Notes: a model not told the origin generated them from the sequence alone. 64,000 nucleotides of DNA from Amorphoplanes digitatis (GCF_014205335.1 NZ_JACHNH010000001.1:1240001-1304000), one strand, 5' to 3'; shown: positions 8,613-17,506, counted from the stretch's first letter. Translations and numbers: made by a program.

Positions 8613-8650
8613 CCGATGGCCCTGACCGGGAGCGCGGTCAGGGCCATCGG
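8613..8650. terminator. Perfect 15-bp inverted repeat upstream of glycosylase gene
   Basis: CCGATGGCCCTGACC / GGTCAGGGCCATCGG with an 8-base loop. It can act as a terminator in either direction; it lies 57 bases before the glycosylase start, so it may insulate that gene from upstream transcription. Confidence 0.6.
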
Positions 8651-8706
8651 CATGTGTGTGCCCGGCGGAGGTTGGTACCAGGGCCGGAAGGTGGCAGAGT
8701 GGCCGC

Positions 8707-9609
8707 GTGACCAGGACCCGCCGGCTCAGCCCGCCGGACGGATACCACTTCCACCGCACCCTGCGGCCCCTGCTCGCGGTCCGCCAGGACCCGTGCGGCA
8801 CGCTCTCGGACGGCGACTTCTGGCTCGCCGCGCGTACCCCCGACGGTCCCGGGTCCCTGCACCTCGCCCGCGCGGGCGCGGAGCTCACCGCGACCGGGCA
8901 CGGGCCCGGCGCGGCCTGGCTGACCGACCGCGCGGAGGCGATCGCCGGCCTGCGCGACGACCTCACCGACTTCCCCGCCCTGGCCGCGTCGCACCCGCTG
9001 GTCGCCCGCCTGGCCCGGACCTTCTCCGGGGTACGCCTGCCCGCGACGGGTCAGCTCTTCCACCGGCTGATCCGGGCGATCCTGGAGCAGAAGGTGACCG
9101 GGATCGAGGCGCACCGGGCGTACCGGGCGATGATGAGGCACTTCGGTGAGCCGGCGCCCGGCCCGGCCGGGCTGCTGCTCCCGCCGGACCCGGAGGCCGT
9201 CGCGGCGACGCCGTACTGGGCCTTTCACCCGTTCGGCGTCGAGCAGCGGCGCACCCAGGCGCTCCTGCGCGCCGCCCTTGTCGCGGACCGGCTCGATCGG
9301 TGCGCCGACAGCGCCGAGGCGACCCGGCGGCTGACCGCGATACCCGGCATCGGCCCGTGGACCGCCGCCGAGGTGGTCCGCACCTCATACGGCGACGCGG
9401 ACGCGGTGAGCGTCGGCGACTTCCACATCCCCAACACGGTGGCCTGGGGGCTGGCCGGGGAGGCCCGCGGCACCGACGAGCGGATGCTGGAGCTGCTGGA
9501 GCCGTTCCGGGGGCACCGCGGCCGGGTGTGCGAGCTGCTCGCGTTGGGCGGGATCAGCGCACCCAAGTTCGGCCCGCGGATGCCGATCCGCTCCTTCGCC
9601 CGGTTCTAG
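8707..9609 (+). CDS. HhH-GPD DNA glycosylase (AlkA/3-methyladenine type)
   Basis: Protein of 300 aa. The GTG at 8707 (MTRTRRLSPPDGYHFHRTL) fits the start of this family better than upstream in-frame starts, though no strong ribosome site precedes it. The C-terminal half has the helix-hairpin-helix LTAIPGIGPWTAAEV (about residues 215-230) and the catalytic aspartate in VGDFHIPN about 20 residues later; FHRLIRAILEQKVT is the usual N-terminal helix of the fold. Enzymes of this class excise alkylated bases for base-excision repair. The 5' region lacks an Ada domain. It runs with the ROK and HAD genes, which are closely spaced, but no functional link is obvious. Confidence 0.88.
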   Translation: MTRTRRLSPPDGYHFHRTLRPLLAVRQDPCGTLSDGDFWLAARTPDGPGSLHLARAGAELTATGHGPGAAWLTDRAEAIAGLRDDLTDFPALAASHPLVARLARTFSGVRLPATGQLFHRLIRAILEQKVTGIEAHRAYRAMMRHFGEPAPGPAGLLLPPDPEAVAATPYWAFHPFGVEQRRTQALLRAALVADRLDRCADSAEATRRLTAIPGIGPWTAAEVVRTSYGDADAVSVGDFHIPNTVAWGLAGEARGTDERMLELLEPFRGHRGRVCELLALGGISAPKFGPRMPIRSFARF

Positions 9610-9652
9610 GAGCCCAGGTTTCGCCCCGCGGCCGGTCGTTGCACACTGGGGC

Positions 9653-10414
9653 GTGGCCTTTACGTTGACGATCGACTGCGGTGGCGGCGGCATCAAGGGC
9701 TCGGTGCTCGACGACGCGGGGACGATGCGGGCACAGCCGCTGCGCGTGCCGACGCCGTACCCGTTGCCGCCCGACCTCTTCGTCAAGACCCTGGTGGAGC
9801 TCGGCGAACGGCTGCCGAGCGCGGACCGGGTCACCGTCGGCATGCCGGGCATGCTGCGGCACGGCGTGGTGGTCGCCACGCCGCACTACGTGACCCGCAG
9901 CGGGCCCCGGACCAAGGTCGACCCCGAACTGGTGCAGGCCTGGCACGGCTTCGACGCGCGCACCGCCCTCGCCGGGGCGTTCGGGCTGCCCACGCTCGTG
10001 CTCAACGACGCCGAGGTGCACGGCGCGGGCGTGGTCGCGGGCACCGGCTGCGAGCTGATCCTGACCCTGGGCACCGGGCTGGGCTGCGCGCTGTTCGACG
10101 GGGGCAAGCTCGCGCCGCACCTGGAGATGTCGCAGGCGCCGGTGCGCTGGGGGATGAGCTACGACACCTACATCGGCGAGCCCGAGCGGCGCCGGCTCGG
10201 CGACGCGCTCTGGTCCCGGCGGGTCCGCAACGTGGTCGAGGGGCTGCGCCCGGTCTTCCTCTGGGACCGCGTCTACCTGGGCGGGGGCAACTCCCGCCTG
10301 ATCACCCCGACCCAGCTGGCCCGGATGGGCGACGACGTGGTGGTGGTGCCCAACACGGCGGGCATCGTCGGCGGGGTCCGGGCCTGGACCCTGCGGGCTG
10401 ACGACTCTCGATAG
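9653..10414 (+). CDS. ROK-family sugar kinase-like protein
   Basis: Protein of 253 aa starting at GTG 9653. The N-terminus IDCGGGGIKGSVLDD is the phosphate-1 loop of actin-fold sugar kinases, VGMPGML and TLGTGLGCALF are the connect and phosphate-2 motifs, and VYLGGGNSR is the adenosine motif. It is close in length and order to polyphosphate/ATP glucokinases, which phosphorylate glucose. However, the usual ExGH zinc-binding region is replaced by HLEMSQAPVRWGM, so substrate and even activity are uncertain. The HAD gene starts 10 bases downstream, suggesting co-transcription. Confidence 0.75.
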   Translation: MAFTLTIDCGGGGIKGSVLDDAGTMRAQPLRVPTPYPLPPDLFVKTLVELGERLPSADRVTVGMPGMLRHGVVVATPHYVTRSGPRTKVDPELVQAWHGFDARTALAGAFGLPTLVLNDAEVHGAGVVAGTGCELILTLGTGLGCALFDGGKLAPHLEMSQAPVRWGMSYDTYIGEPERRRLGDALWSRRVRNVVEGLRPVFLWDRVYLGGGNSRLITPTQLARMGDDVVVVPNTAGIVGGVRAWTLRADDSR

Positions 10415-10424
10415 ATTCGGGGGC

Positions 10425-11195
10425 ATGCTGCCCGGTCCGCGCGCGTTGCTCCTCGACTTCGGCGGGGTGCTCGCCGACGCACCACGCCGGCACCCGGCCC
10501 CACCCGGGCTGGTCCTGCGCCTCGGCGGCCTGACCGGCGGTGCGCTGGAACCCGGCGAGATCGAACGGTCGCTGGTCGCGGGCGCCACCGCGTACGCGGC
10601 GTGGCGCGACGAGGACCACCCGGACGAGCTGACCCACGCCGAGGCCTGGGGGCGGTTCGTCACGACGGGCTGGCCCGGCGCGGCCCGGGAGGCCGTACGC
10701 CGGCGTGCGACGGGCCTGAGCTACGACTGGACCTGGTCGCCGGAGTGGGCGCTGCGCCCCGGCATCCCGGAGGCGCTGCACGCGGCCCGCGCGGCGGGCC
10801 TGCCGATGGCGGTGGTCAGCAACACGCTGTGCGGCGCGGCGCACCGGGACTTCCTGGCCGGCGCCGGGGTCGGCGGGCTGTTCGCGGCGCAGATCTACAG
10901 CGACGAGGCCGGCGTCCGCAAGCCGAACCCGGAGATGATCCGGCGGGCCGCCCGGCGGCTGCGGGTACCGGCCGAGGAGTGCTGGTTCGTCGGCGACAGC
11001 CGGCAGCGCGACATCGCCTGCGCCCGGCGCGCCGGCGTGACCGCGGCGATCCTGATGCGCTCGCCGCGCACCGACCGGGAGGGCGCGGCGGGGCGACCGG
11101 AGCCGGACGCCTTCGTCGAGGACGGCTTCGGCCTGCGCGACCTGCTCCGCGCCGCGGCCCCGCCGCCCGGCCGTCCTCCGGCTGCTTCGAGGTGA
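10425..11195 (+). CDS. HAD-superfamily hydrolase
   Basis: Protein of 256 aa in the HAD-IA group. Motif I is LLLDFGGVLAD (nucleophile Asp at about residue 11), motif II VVSNT, motif III the Lys of RKPNPEMI, and motif IV CWFVGDSRQRDI. Residues between about 20 and 100 form a helical cap. Enzymes with this signature are usually phosphatases of small phosphorylated metabolites; the substrate cannot be told. It follows the ROK kinase by 10 bases, so a kinase/phosphatase pair acting on sugars is possible but unproven. It converges on pxpC. Confidence 0.85.
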   Translation: MLPGPRALLLDFGGVLADAPRRHPAPPGLVLRLGGLTGGALEPGEIERSLVAGATAYAAWRDEDHPDELTHAEAWGRFVTTGWPGAAREAVRRRATGLSYDWTWSPEWALRPGIPEALHAARAAGLPMAVVSNTLCGAAHRDFLAGAGVGGLFAAQIYSDEAGVRKPNPEMIRRAARRLRVPAEECWFVGDSRQRDIACARRAGVTAAILMRSPRTDREGAAGRPEPDAFVEDGFGLRDLLRAAAPPPGRPPAASR

Positions 11196-11277
11196 GCGGG
11201 CCCGCGACCGGGTCGGTCGGTCAGCCCGGCTACTCAGGGTGAGCGGCCCGTGGCCGGGTCGGTCGATCAGCCGGGGG
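11191..11277. repeat. 47-bp-period imperfect duplication at convergent gene ends
   Basis: Two copies of a 40-base segment beginning GGTGAGCGG and containing CCGGGTCGGTCG start at 11191 and 11238. The second overlaps the 3' end of pxpC. They fill the short gap between the HAD gene and pxpC and look like a small tandem duplication of the pxpC tail. Confidence 0.6.
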
Positions 11278-12130
11278 CGACGGCAAAGCGGACCTTGGCG
11301 CCCGGGCGGGCCTGCGCGGCCAGGTCGGCCGCCGCCGGGGTCAGGACCGCGATCACCGGATAGCCGCCGGTGACCGGATGGTCGGACTGGAAGATGATCG
11401 GCTGCCCGTCGGGCGGCACCTGGATCGCGCCGCGGACCACGCCCTCGCTGGGCAGCTCCGCGGTGCGGGAGCGGGACAGCGCGGGCCCGGTGAGGCGCAG
11501 CCCGACCGAGTCGGAGGCGGGGGAGACGGTGAACTCCGCGCTCAGGAGGGTCTCGAGGGCCACCGCGGTGAACCAGTCGTCGCGCGGCCCGATATCGACC
11601 TCCCACGGTTCGCCGGCGGGCGGGGTCGCGCCGCGCGCGGACGCGGTGCCGGTACCGCGGCCGCCGGGCGGCGCCGTGCCGATCGGCAGCACGTCGCCGG
11701 CGGCCGGCCGGGGCGGGCCGATGCCGGTCAACCGGTCCGTCGAGCGCGAGCCCAGGACCGGCGGGACGGCGAAGCCGCCGCGTACCGCGAGGTAGCTGCG
11801 CAGGCCCCGGCGCGGCATCGTCACGGTGACCTCGGCGCCGGCCGGCACCTCGACGACCTCCTCGACCCCCGCGTGGTCGCCGCCGACCGAGAGGACGGCG
11901 TCGGTGCCGGTCAGCACGGCGGTGGCCGGCGAGTCGAAGCGGACCCGCAGGCCGCCGAGGGTGCACTCCAGCACGGCCGCGTCCGGCGAGTTTCCGACCA
12001 GGGCGTTCGCGCGGGCGCGGGCCGACCGGTCGACGGCACCCGACGGTGCGACGCCCTGGCCGGCGTGGCCGGCCCGGCCGCGGTCCTTCAGCACGGTCAG
12101 CGGGCCGGGCCGCAGGACGGTCACGGTCAT
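11267..12130 (-). CDS. pxpC: 5-oxoprolinase subunit PxpC (KipA/YbgK family)
   Basis: Protein of 287 aa, the carboxyltransferase-like subunit of the ATP-dependent 5-oxoprolinase PxpABC, which recycles pyroglutamate to glutamate. Characteristic segments are LTVLKDRGRAGHAGQGVAPSGAVD near the N-terminus (in two pieces around residues 11-34), NALVGN, and near the C-terminus VPPDGQPIIFQSDHPVTGGYP (substrate-site region). Length is normal. It is the last gene of the pxpA-pxpB-pxpC operon and is separated from pxpB by a 91-base structured element rather than the overlap seen between pxpA and pxpB. Confidence 0.92.
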   Translation of the reverse strand: MTVTVLRPGPLTVLKDRGRAGHAGQGVAPSGAVDRSARARANALVGNSPDAAVLECTLGGLRVRFDSPATAVLTGTDAVLSVGGDHAGVEEVVEVPAGAEVTVTMPRRGLRSYLAVRGGFAVPPVLGSRSTDRLTGIGPPRPAAGDVLPIGTAPPGGRGTGTASARGATPPAGEPWEVDIGPRDDWFTAVALETLLSAEFTVSPASDSVGLRLTGPALSRSRTAELPSEGVVRGAIQVPPDGQPIIFQSDHPVTGGYPVIAVLTPAAADLAAQARPGAKVRFAVAPG

Positions 12131-12224
12131 CGCTGAGCCTTTTCAACGTGGCCGGGGCGGCAGCTCCCGGCGGCGGTCGGCGGCGCGGAGACCTCTGGCC
12201 CGAGGCCACGGGGAAGATTGCTCA
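12131..12224 (-). promoter_or_regulatory. Intercistronic structured element, copy B (pxpB/pxpC)
   Basis: On the minus strand the element starts on the pxpB stop (TGAGCAATCTTC) and ends at GTTGAAAAGGCTCAGCG just before the pxpC ATG. GAGC at the 5' end pairs with GCTC five to eight bases before the ATG; CGTGGCC pairs with GGCCACG inside. The likely ribosome site AAAGG lies in the 3' arm, so the fold would hide it until ribosomes finish pxpB. It is alignable without gaps over about 87 bases with the element at 47567. A 32-codon frame (GTG to the TGA overlapping pxpC) is also open but uses codons unlike this genome. Confidence 0.6.
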
Positions 12225-12833
12225 CTGCACCGCCCTGAACGTCACCCTGACGCCGGGTGTGAGCAGGGCCGGCTCCGGGCGGTCGAGGTCCCACATGCGC
12301 TCGGTGGTGCTGCCGATCAACTGCCAGCCGCCGGGGCTGTCGTTCGGGTAGACGCCGGAGAACCGGCCGGCCAGCCCGACAGAGCCCGCCGGTATCCGGG
12401 TGCGCGGCGAGTCGCGCCGCGGCACGTCGAGGCGGGGATCGCCGCCGGTCAGGTAGCCGAAGCCCGGTGCGAAGCCGGCGAACGCCACGGTCCACGCCGA
12501 CCCGGTGTGCAGGGCGACCACCGCCTCCCGGGTCAGGCCGGTGTGCTCGGCCACGTCGTCCAGGTCGGGGCCGTCGTAGCGCACCGGAATCTCGACCGTC
12601 CCGGCGCCGGCCGGGTCCGCGCCGCCGACGGGCAGCCCGGCGGTCGCCCGCTCGACCGCCGCCGGTGACGTGACGGCCGGGTCGAGGTGGATCAGCACCG
12701 TCCGGGCCGCGGGTACCAGGTCGACCACGCCGTGCAGGCCGGCCGAGCGCAGGGCCGCGTACAGCGAGAGGGCGGCGGGCAGGTCGTCGACCTCGACCAG
12801 CACGGCCTCGCGGCCGCAGCGGAGAAATCTCAT
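12222..12833 (-). CDS. pxpB: 5-oxoprolinase subunit PxpB (KipI/YbgJ family)
   Basis: Protein of 203 aa of the KipI/allophanate-hydrolase subunit-1 family. Motifs seen: [13 protein letters not shown] at the N-terminus, [19 protein letters not shown] (about 95-115), [11 protein letters not shown] (about 135-145) and a C-terminal [15 protein letters not shown]. It overlaps pxpA by ATGA, so the two are coupled. Together with PxpA and PxpC it forms the bacterial 5-oxoprolinase. Alternative names from Bacillus (kinase A inhibitor) reflect a side role in that genus and need not apply here. Confidence 0.93.
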   Translation of the reverse strand: MRFLRCGREAVLVEVDDLPAALSLYAALRSAGLHGVVDLVPAARTVLIHLDPAVTSPAAVERATAGLPVGGADPAGAGTVEIPVRYDGPDLDDVAEHTGLTREAVVALHTGSAWTVAFAGFAPGFGYLTGGDPRLDVPRRDSPRTRIPAGSVGLAGRFSGVYPNDSPGGWQLIGSTTERMWDLDRPEPALLTPGVRVTFRAVQ

Positions 12834-13591
12834 GACGCCGCGGCCGCGAAGGCGGCGATCTCCACGCCGGCGCCGGCGAGGGCGTCGTGCACCGCACGGG
12901 CCATCTCGACCGCGCCCGGCGAGTCGCCGTGCACGCAGATCGAGTCGGCCTCGATCTTGATCACGCTGCCGTCGACCGCGACGAGCGTGTGATCGGTCAC
13001 CAGCCGGAGCATCCGTTCGGCGACCTCGGCGGGGTCGTGCAGCAGCGCGCCCGGCTCGCGGCGCGGCACCAGCGTGCCGTCCGGGCGGTAGCCGCGGTCT
13101 GCGAAGGCCTCGCGGACGACCCGCAGGCCGGCCTCGTGGGCGAGGCGCAGGAAGACCGAGCCCGGCAGGCCGAGGACCGGCAGGTCCGGGTCGTAGCGGC
13201 GGACGGCGTCGATCACCGCGGCCGCCTGCCCCTCGTGGTGCACGATCGCGTTGTACAGCGCGCCGTGCGGCTTGACGTAGAGCACCCGGTCGCCGGCCGC
13301 CCGGGCCAGCCCGTCCAGGGCGCCGAGCTGGTAGATCACGTCCGCGACCAGGTCGGCGGTCTCGTAGTCGATGAAGCGCCGGCCGAAGCCGGGCAGGTCC
13401 CGGTAGCCGACCTGCGCCCCGATGACCACGCCCTTGGAGACCGCCCGTTCACACACCTCGAGCAGGGTCCGCGGGTCGCCGGCGTGGAACCCGCAGGCGA
13501 TGTTGGCGCTGCTCACCACGTCGGTCATGGCCTCGTCGTCGCCGAGCCGCCAGGCGCCGAAGCCCTCGCCGAGATCGCTGTTGAGGTCCAT
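12830..13591 (-). CDS. pxpA: 5-oxoprolinase subunit PxpA (LamB/YcsF family)
   Basis: Protein of 253 aa, first gene of the operon, with GAGGAG 6 bases before the ATG. It begins [14 protein letters not shown], the family signature, followed by [11 protein letters not shown] (metal/substrate-site His), [10 protein letters not shown] and [11 protein letters not shown]. Length is typical. It provides the amidohydrolase-like subunit for ATP-dependent ring opening of 5-oxoproline. A short gap to the divergent-side methyltransferase (13637, same strand) leaves room for the operon promoter at 13592-13636, where none is obvious, so read-through from the methyltransferase gene is possible. Confidence 0.95.
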   Translation of the reverse strand: MDLNSDLGEGFGAWRLGDDEAMTDVVSSANIACGFHAGDPRTLLEVCERAVSKGVVIGAQVGYRDLPGFGRRFIDYETADLVADVIYQLGALDGLARAAGDRVLYVKPHGALYNAIVHHEGQAAAVIDAVRRYDPDLPVLGLPGSVFLRLAHEAGLRVVREAFADRGYRPDGTLVPRREPGALLHDPAEVAERMLRLVTDHTLVAVDGSVIKIEADSICVHGDSPGAVEMARAVHDALAGAGVEIAAFAAAAS

Positions 13592-13636
13592 GGCGCTCCT
13601 CGATCGGGACGGTTCGGGCGAAGGGCAGCACCGACG

Positions 13637-14281
13637 TTACCGGGGGTGGATGACCACCTGCCAGACGCTCGTCCGGCGTACCGCCACGCTCTCCAGCGCC
13701 TCGATCACGGGCACGTCGTAGGTGCTGCGCAGGATCATCGCCTCGATCGGCAGGTATGCCCGCCCCGGGTCGCCGACCAGCACCAGCGCGCCCCGGCCCG
13801 CGGCCCGCCGCAGGAACGGAAGCACCCGGCCGGCCATCTCGCGGCTGTAGAAGACGTCGCCGGCCAGGATCACGTCGGCCTCTGCGTACCCGTCCTCCAA
13901 CAGATCTCCCTCGACGGTCCGGACCTCGACGCCGTTGGCCTGCGCGTTGGCCTCGGCGGCCGCGAGCGAGAGCGGATCGATGTCGTTCGCCGTCACCGGC
14001 CGCGCCCCGGCGCGGGCGGCGGCGACCGCGACCAGGCCCGAGCCGGTCGCCAGGTCGAGCACGGACCGGCCGGCGACCAGATCCGGGTCGTCGAGCACGT
14101 GCCGGGCCAGCGCCTGGCCGCCGGCCCACGCGAACGCCCAGAACGGCGGAGGCTGCTCGGCGCCGGCCGCCTCCGTCCGCTCCCAGAGCTCGATCGGCTC
14201 CTCGGCCTGGTGCAGGACGAGTTCGGGAAGGAAGGGCACGGGCGCGAGTCGCGTGTTGGAGCGCACGAAGTCGGTGGACAC
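13637..14281 (-). CDS. SAM-dependent methyltransferase (METTL20/PrmA-like)
   Basis: Protein of 214 aa read from GTG at 14281 (VSTDFVRSNTRL). The frame is open far upstream, but that part is antisense to the GGDEF-EAL gene and not coding. Motif I is SVLDLATGSGLVAVAAA (about residues 75-90), NDIDPLSLAAAEANA is the ribose-binding acidic region, and ILAGDVFYS the post-II segment. PPFWAFAWAGGQALAR before motif I is the pattern of protein-lysine methyltransferases such as ETFB-lysine and L11-type enzymes. Substrate is unknown. It is divergent from the GGDEF-EAL gene and upstream of the pxp operon on the same strand. Confidence 0.85.
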   Translation of the reverse strand: MSTDFVRSNTRLAPVPFLPELVLHQAEEPIELWERTEAAGAEQPPPFWAFAWAGGQALARHVLDDPDLVAGRSVLDLATGSGLVAVAAARAGARPVTANDIDPLSLAAAEANAQANGVEVRTVEGDLLEDGYAEADVILAGDVFYSREMAGRVLPFLRRAAGRGALVLVGDPGRAYLPIEAMILRSTYDVPVIEALESVAVRRTSVWQVVIHPR

Positions 14282-14359
14282 ACACCGATTCTGCTCAGTT
14301 GACCGTGGCGGGGACCGATCAGGGGGCAGCGTCGGAAGGATTTTCGGGAGAGGAGCCGC

Positions 14360-17300
14360 ATGCCGACCAAACTCGCGGCCGCTCTCTTCGGCACCGGCAT
14401 GGTCTCGCTCGGCGTGGCCTACCACGCGGTACCGGCCTGGCAACTGCCCCTGCTCCTGCTCGCCGGCCTCGCCGCGATCCTGATGATCACCGTCGGCATC
14501 CGGCGGCACCGGCCCGACTCGCGCGTGCCCTGGCACCTGCTCGCCGTCGCGGTCGCCCTCTCGGCGATCGGCACGACCGCCAGCAGGGCGGGCCCCGCGG
14601 CCGAGCGCGTTCTCGCGAGCCTGGACGAGATCGGCGTCGGCATCATGCTCGCGGCCCGCCCGCTGCTGGCGGTGACGCTGTTCTGGTTCGTCCGGCTGCG
14701 CACCGGCGGTCGGCGCGACCGGGGCGGCCTGCTCGACGCGCTCACCCTCACCTCCGGCATGGCCCTGCTGGCCTGGACGTTCGTGATCGGCCCGTACCTG
14801 CGCCACGCCGACCTGTCGGCGGACGAGGCGTGGGTCACCATGGCGTTCGCGGTCGGCGACCTGGTCTGCCTGGCCCTGCTGACCCGGCTGCTCACCACGC
14901 CGGGGCGGGGCGGCCGGGCCGCGCTGTGGCTGGCCGGCGGCATCCTGGCGCTGCTCCTGACCGACGTCGTGACCCTTGTCTCCTTCCGCGAGGACGTCGC
15001 GTTCCTGTCCGCCTTCGGGCGGATACCCCTGTACGCGGCCGCCGGCCTCGCCGCCATGAGCGCGTCGATGACCGAGCTGACCCGGCCCGCCGCGGCGCCC
15101 TCCGCCGAGCTCGGCCGGGTCCGGCTGGCGCTGCTGGCGCTGGCCTCCCTTGCCGCGCCCGCCGTGCTGGTGTTCCAGGCCCGCGTCGACGGCGGGGTGT
15201 TCGACCTCAACGTGGTCGCGGTGCTGAGCGCCTGCACGTTCCTGCTGGTCCTGGCCCGGATGGCGGGCGTCATGGCCAGCCATCGGCAGGCCATGGCCCG
15301 CGAGCGCGGGCTGCGCGGCGCCTCGGCCGCGCTGGTCTCGGCGGCCGACGCCGACGAGGTCGGCGACGCGGTCCGCACGGCGGTGGCCCAGCTGCTGCCC
15401 GCGGACGTGCCGCACAAGGTGGTGCTCGCCATGGCGTTCACCGAACCCGAGCAGCCGGTATCGCCCGAGGCGGCGGCGCAGTCCGCACACGACCGCAGCA
15501 CGGGCACGACCGCCCGTCTGGTCGCCACCCGCGAGGTCGACTGGGCCGTCGCGGTCCGGCTGACCCAGTTCAACACGGTGCTGCGCTGCCCGCTGGTGCT
15601 CAAGGACCGCCCGACCGGCGACCCGCTGGTCGGCGTGCTGCACGTCGGCGGTCCGTCCTGGGCCCTGCGCGGCCTCCAGCGGACGCTGGAGGTGCTGGCC
15701 ACCCAGATCGCGCTCGCCCTGGAGCGGATCGCGCTGAGCGAGGAGGTGACCAGGCGCAACAGCGAGACCTACTTCCGCACCCTGGTGCAGAACACCTCCG
15801 ACGTCATCCTGATCGTCGACGACGAGGACCGGGTGCGGTACGCCAGCCCGTCCGCCGTACAGGTGCTCGGCGCCGAGCCGGTCGGCGTACGCCTGCCGGA
15901 CATCATCCACCCGGGCGACCGGCTCCGGCTGGCCGACGTGCTGGCCTCCGTGCGCGGCGGCGCGGGCACCCAGCAGGGGCTCGACTTCCGGGCGGTGGGG
16001 CGCCGGCGCACCGAGGTGATGCTGGAGATGCACTGCCGGGACCTGCGCGCGGATCAGACCGTCGCCGGGCTGGTCGTCACCCTGCGTGATGTCACCGAGC
16101 GCCGTCAGCTCGAGCGCGAGCTCACCCACCAGGCGTTCCACGACTCGCTGACCGGCCTGGCCAACCGGGTCCTCTTCGCCGACCGGCTACAGCACGCGCT
16201 GGCCCGCGGCGTCCGCGACAGCGCGGTGGTCGGCGTGCTCTTCATCGACCTGGACGACTTCAAGATCATCAATGACACGCTCGGTCACGCGGTCGGCGAC
16301 CAGTTGCTGATCGCCGTCGCCGCGCGGATCGCCGGCGCGCTGCGTGCTGACGACACCGCCGCCCGGCTCGGCGGCGACGAGTTCGCCGCGCTGGTGGAGA
16401 ACGTGCAGGACCCCGGCGCGGTCGAGGAGACCGCCACCCGGATCCTGGCCGCGCTGGCCGAGCCGATCGTCATCGACGGCGAATCGCTCCAGGCGATGGC
16501 CAGCATCGGCATCACCACCACGCCCGAGGCGGACACCGCCGACGCGCTGCTGCGCCAGGCCGACCTCGCGCTGTACGTGGCCAAGGGCGCCGGCAAGAAC
16601 CAGTGGCGGCGCTACCAGTCGCACCTGCACGACGTCATGGTGCAGCGGCTCGAGCTGCGCTCCGCGCTGGACCACGCCGTCAACGAGGGGCACTTCCTGC
16701 TCCAGTACCAGCCCATCGTCGACCTGGAGACCGACGAGGCGGTCGGCTTCGAGGCGCTGGTGCGCTGGCACCACCCGTCCCGCGGTGTCATCGCGCCGGA
16801 CCAGTTCATCGAGGTGGCCGAGGAGAGCGGGCTCATCGTGCCGATGGGCCGCTGGGTGCTGGACCAGGCGCTGCACACCGTGGCGCAGTGGCGGCGCATC
16901 CTGCCGCGCGCCCGGCAGCCGTACGTGAGCGTCAACGTCTCGGTACGGCAGTTCCGCCAGCAGGGCTTCGTCGATCAGGTCAGGGCCTCGCTCGACTACG
17001 CCGGGGTGCCGCCGCAGGCGCTGATGCTGGAGATCACCGAGACCCTGCTGATGGGCGACGACGAGCAGATCTGGGCCGACCTCGCCGTGTTGCAGGACCT
17101 CGGCGTGCGGATCGCGATCGACGACTTCGGCACCGGCTACTCGTCGCTGAGCTACCTGCGGCAGCGGCCGATCGACGTCCTGAAGATCGACAAGACGTTC
17201 ATCGACGACATGATCGGCAGCGCGCAGCAGCATGCGCTGGTCGCGGGCATCGTGAGCCTGGCGCAGACGCTGAATCTGACGGTGGTGGCCGAGGGCATCG

Positions 17301-17434
17301 AGGACGCGACGCACCGGCAGATGCTGGCGCAGCTGGGCTGCCCGCTGGGCCAGGGTTACTACTACTCGGCGCCGCTCGACCCGACCGAGGCGCTGGCCTG
17401 GCTGCGCGCACCTATGCCACTCGCCGCCGCCTGA
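14360..17434 (+). CDS. Membrane GGDEF-EAL protein (cyclic di-GMP synthesis/hydrolysis)
   Basis: Protein of 1024 aa. Residues 1 to about 300 contain eight or nine hydrophobic segments, a membrane sensor region. A GAF-like region follows (about 320-460), then a PAS domain (about 470-590, starting TYFRTLVQNTSDVILIVDDE), a GGDEF domain with intact GGDEF at residues 671-675, and an EAL domain with EAL at 798-800 and the further catalytic motifs DDFGTGYSSL and DVLKIDKTF. All catalytic residues I can check are kept, so it may both make and break cyclic di-GMP. This architecture is typical of actinobacterial developmental regulators. Ribosome site GAGAGGAG precedes the ATG. Confidence 0.93.
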   Translation: MPTKLAAALFGTGMVSLGVAYHAVPAWQLPLLLLAGLAAILMITVGIRRHRPDSRVPWHLLAVAVALSAIGTTASRAGPAAERVLASLDEIGVGIMLAARPLLAVTLFWFVRLRTGGRRDRGGLLDALTLTSGMALLAWTFVIGPYLRHADLSADEAWVTMAFAVGDLVCLALLTRLLTTPGRGGRAALWLAGGILALLLTDVVTLVSFREDVAFLSAFGRIPLYAAAGLAAMSASMTELTRPAAAPSAELGRVRLALLALASLAAPAVLVFQARVDGGVFDLNVVAVLSACTFLLVLARMAGVMASHRQAMARERGLRGASAALVSAADADEVGDAVRTAVAQLLPADVPHKVVLAMAFTEPEQPVSPEAAAQSAHDRSTGTTARLVATREVDWAVAVRLTQFNTVLRCPLVLKDRPTGDPLVGVLHVGGPSWALRGLQRTLEVLATQIALALERIALSEEVTRRNSETYFRTLVQNTSDVILIVDDEDRVRYASPSAVQVLGAEPVGVRLPDIIHPGDRLRLADVLASVRGGAGTQQGLDFRAVGRRRTEVMLEMHCRDLRADQTVAGLVVTLRDVTERRQLERELTHQAFHDSLTGLANRVLFADRLQHALARGVRDSAVVGVLFIDLDDFKIINDTLGHAVGDQLLIAVAARIAGALRADDTAARLGGDEFAALVENVQDPGAVEETATRILAALAEPIVIDGESLQAMASIGITTTPEADTADALLRQADLALYVAKGAGKNQWRRYQSHLHDVMVQRLELRSALDHAVNEGHFLLQYQPIVDLETDEAVGFEALVRWHHPSRGVIAPDQFIEVAEESGLIVPMGRWVLDQALHTVAQWRRILPRARQPYVSVNVSVRQFRQQGFVDQVRASLDYAGVPPQALMLEITETLLMGDDEQIWADLAVLQDLGVRIAIDDFGTGYSSLSYLRQRPIDVLKIDKTFIDDMIGSAQQHALVAGIVSLAQTLNLTVVAEGIEDATHRQMLAQLGCPLGQGYYYSAPLDPTEALAWLRAPMPLAAA

Positions 17435-17449
17435 CCGGTCTGAGCAATC

Positions 17450-17506
17450 AAAAGTCCGAGTTTTACGTTGGATCGTATTAAATCCGCAAACGCGAGAAAA
17501 AGTCCG
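17450..17506 (+). repeat. Direct repeat AAAAGTCCGA in AT-rich leader
   Basis: AAAAGTCCGA occurs at 17450 and 17497, 47 bases apart, in an unusually A/T-rich 123-base gap before the small secreted-protein gene. The spacing of about 4.5 helical turns would allow two regulator sites on nearly opposite faces. TGAGCAAT just before the first copy matches the start of the intercistronic elements, but the rest does not. Confidence 0.45.

Noticed and set aside
8522..8650. c-di-AMP (ydaO) riboswitch on the plus strand
   Set aside because: The conserved ydaO core blocks could not be found; the match on the minus strand to a T-box core is better.
14282..16141. Long minus-strand open frame upstream of the methyltransferase gene
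   Set aside because: Antisense to the GGDEF-EAL gene; His/Gly/Arg-rich shadow composition typical of the opposite frame in GC-rich DNA. Only 13637-14281 matches a family.
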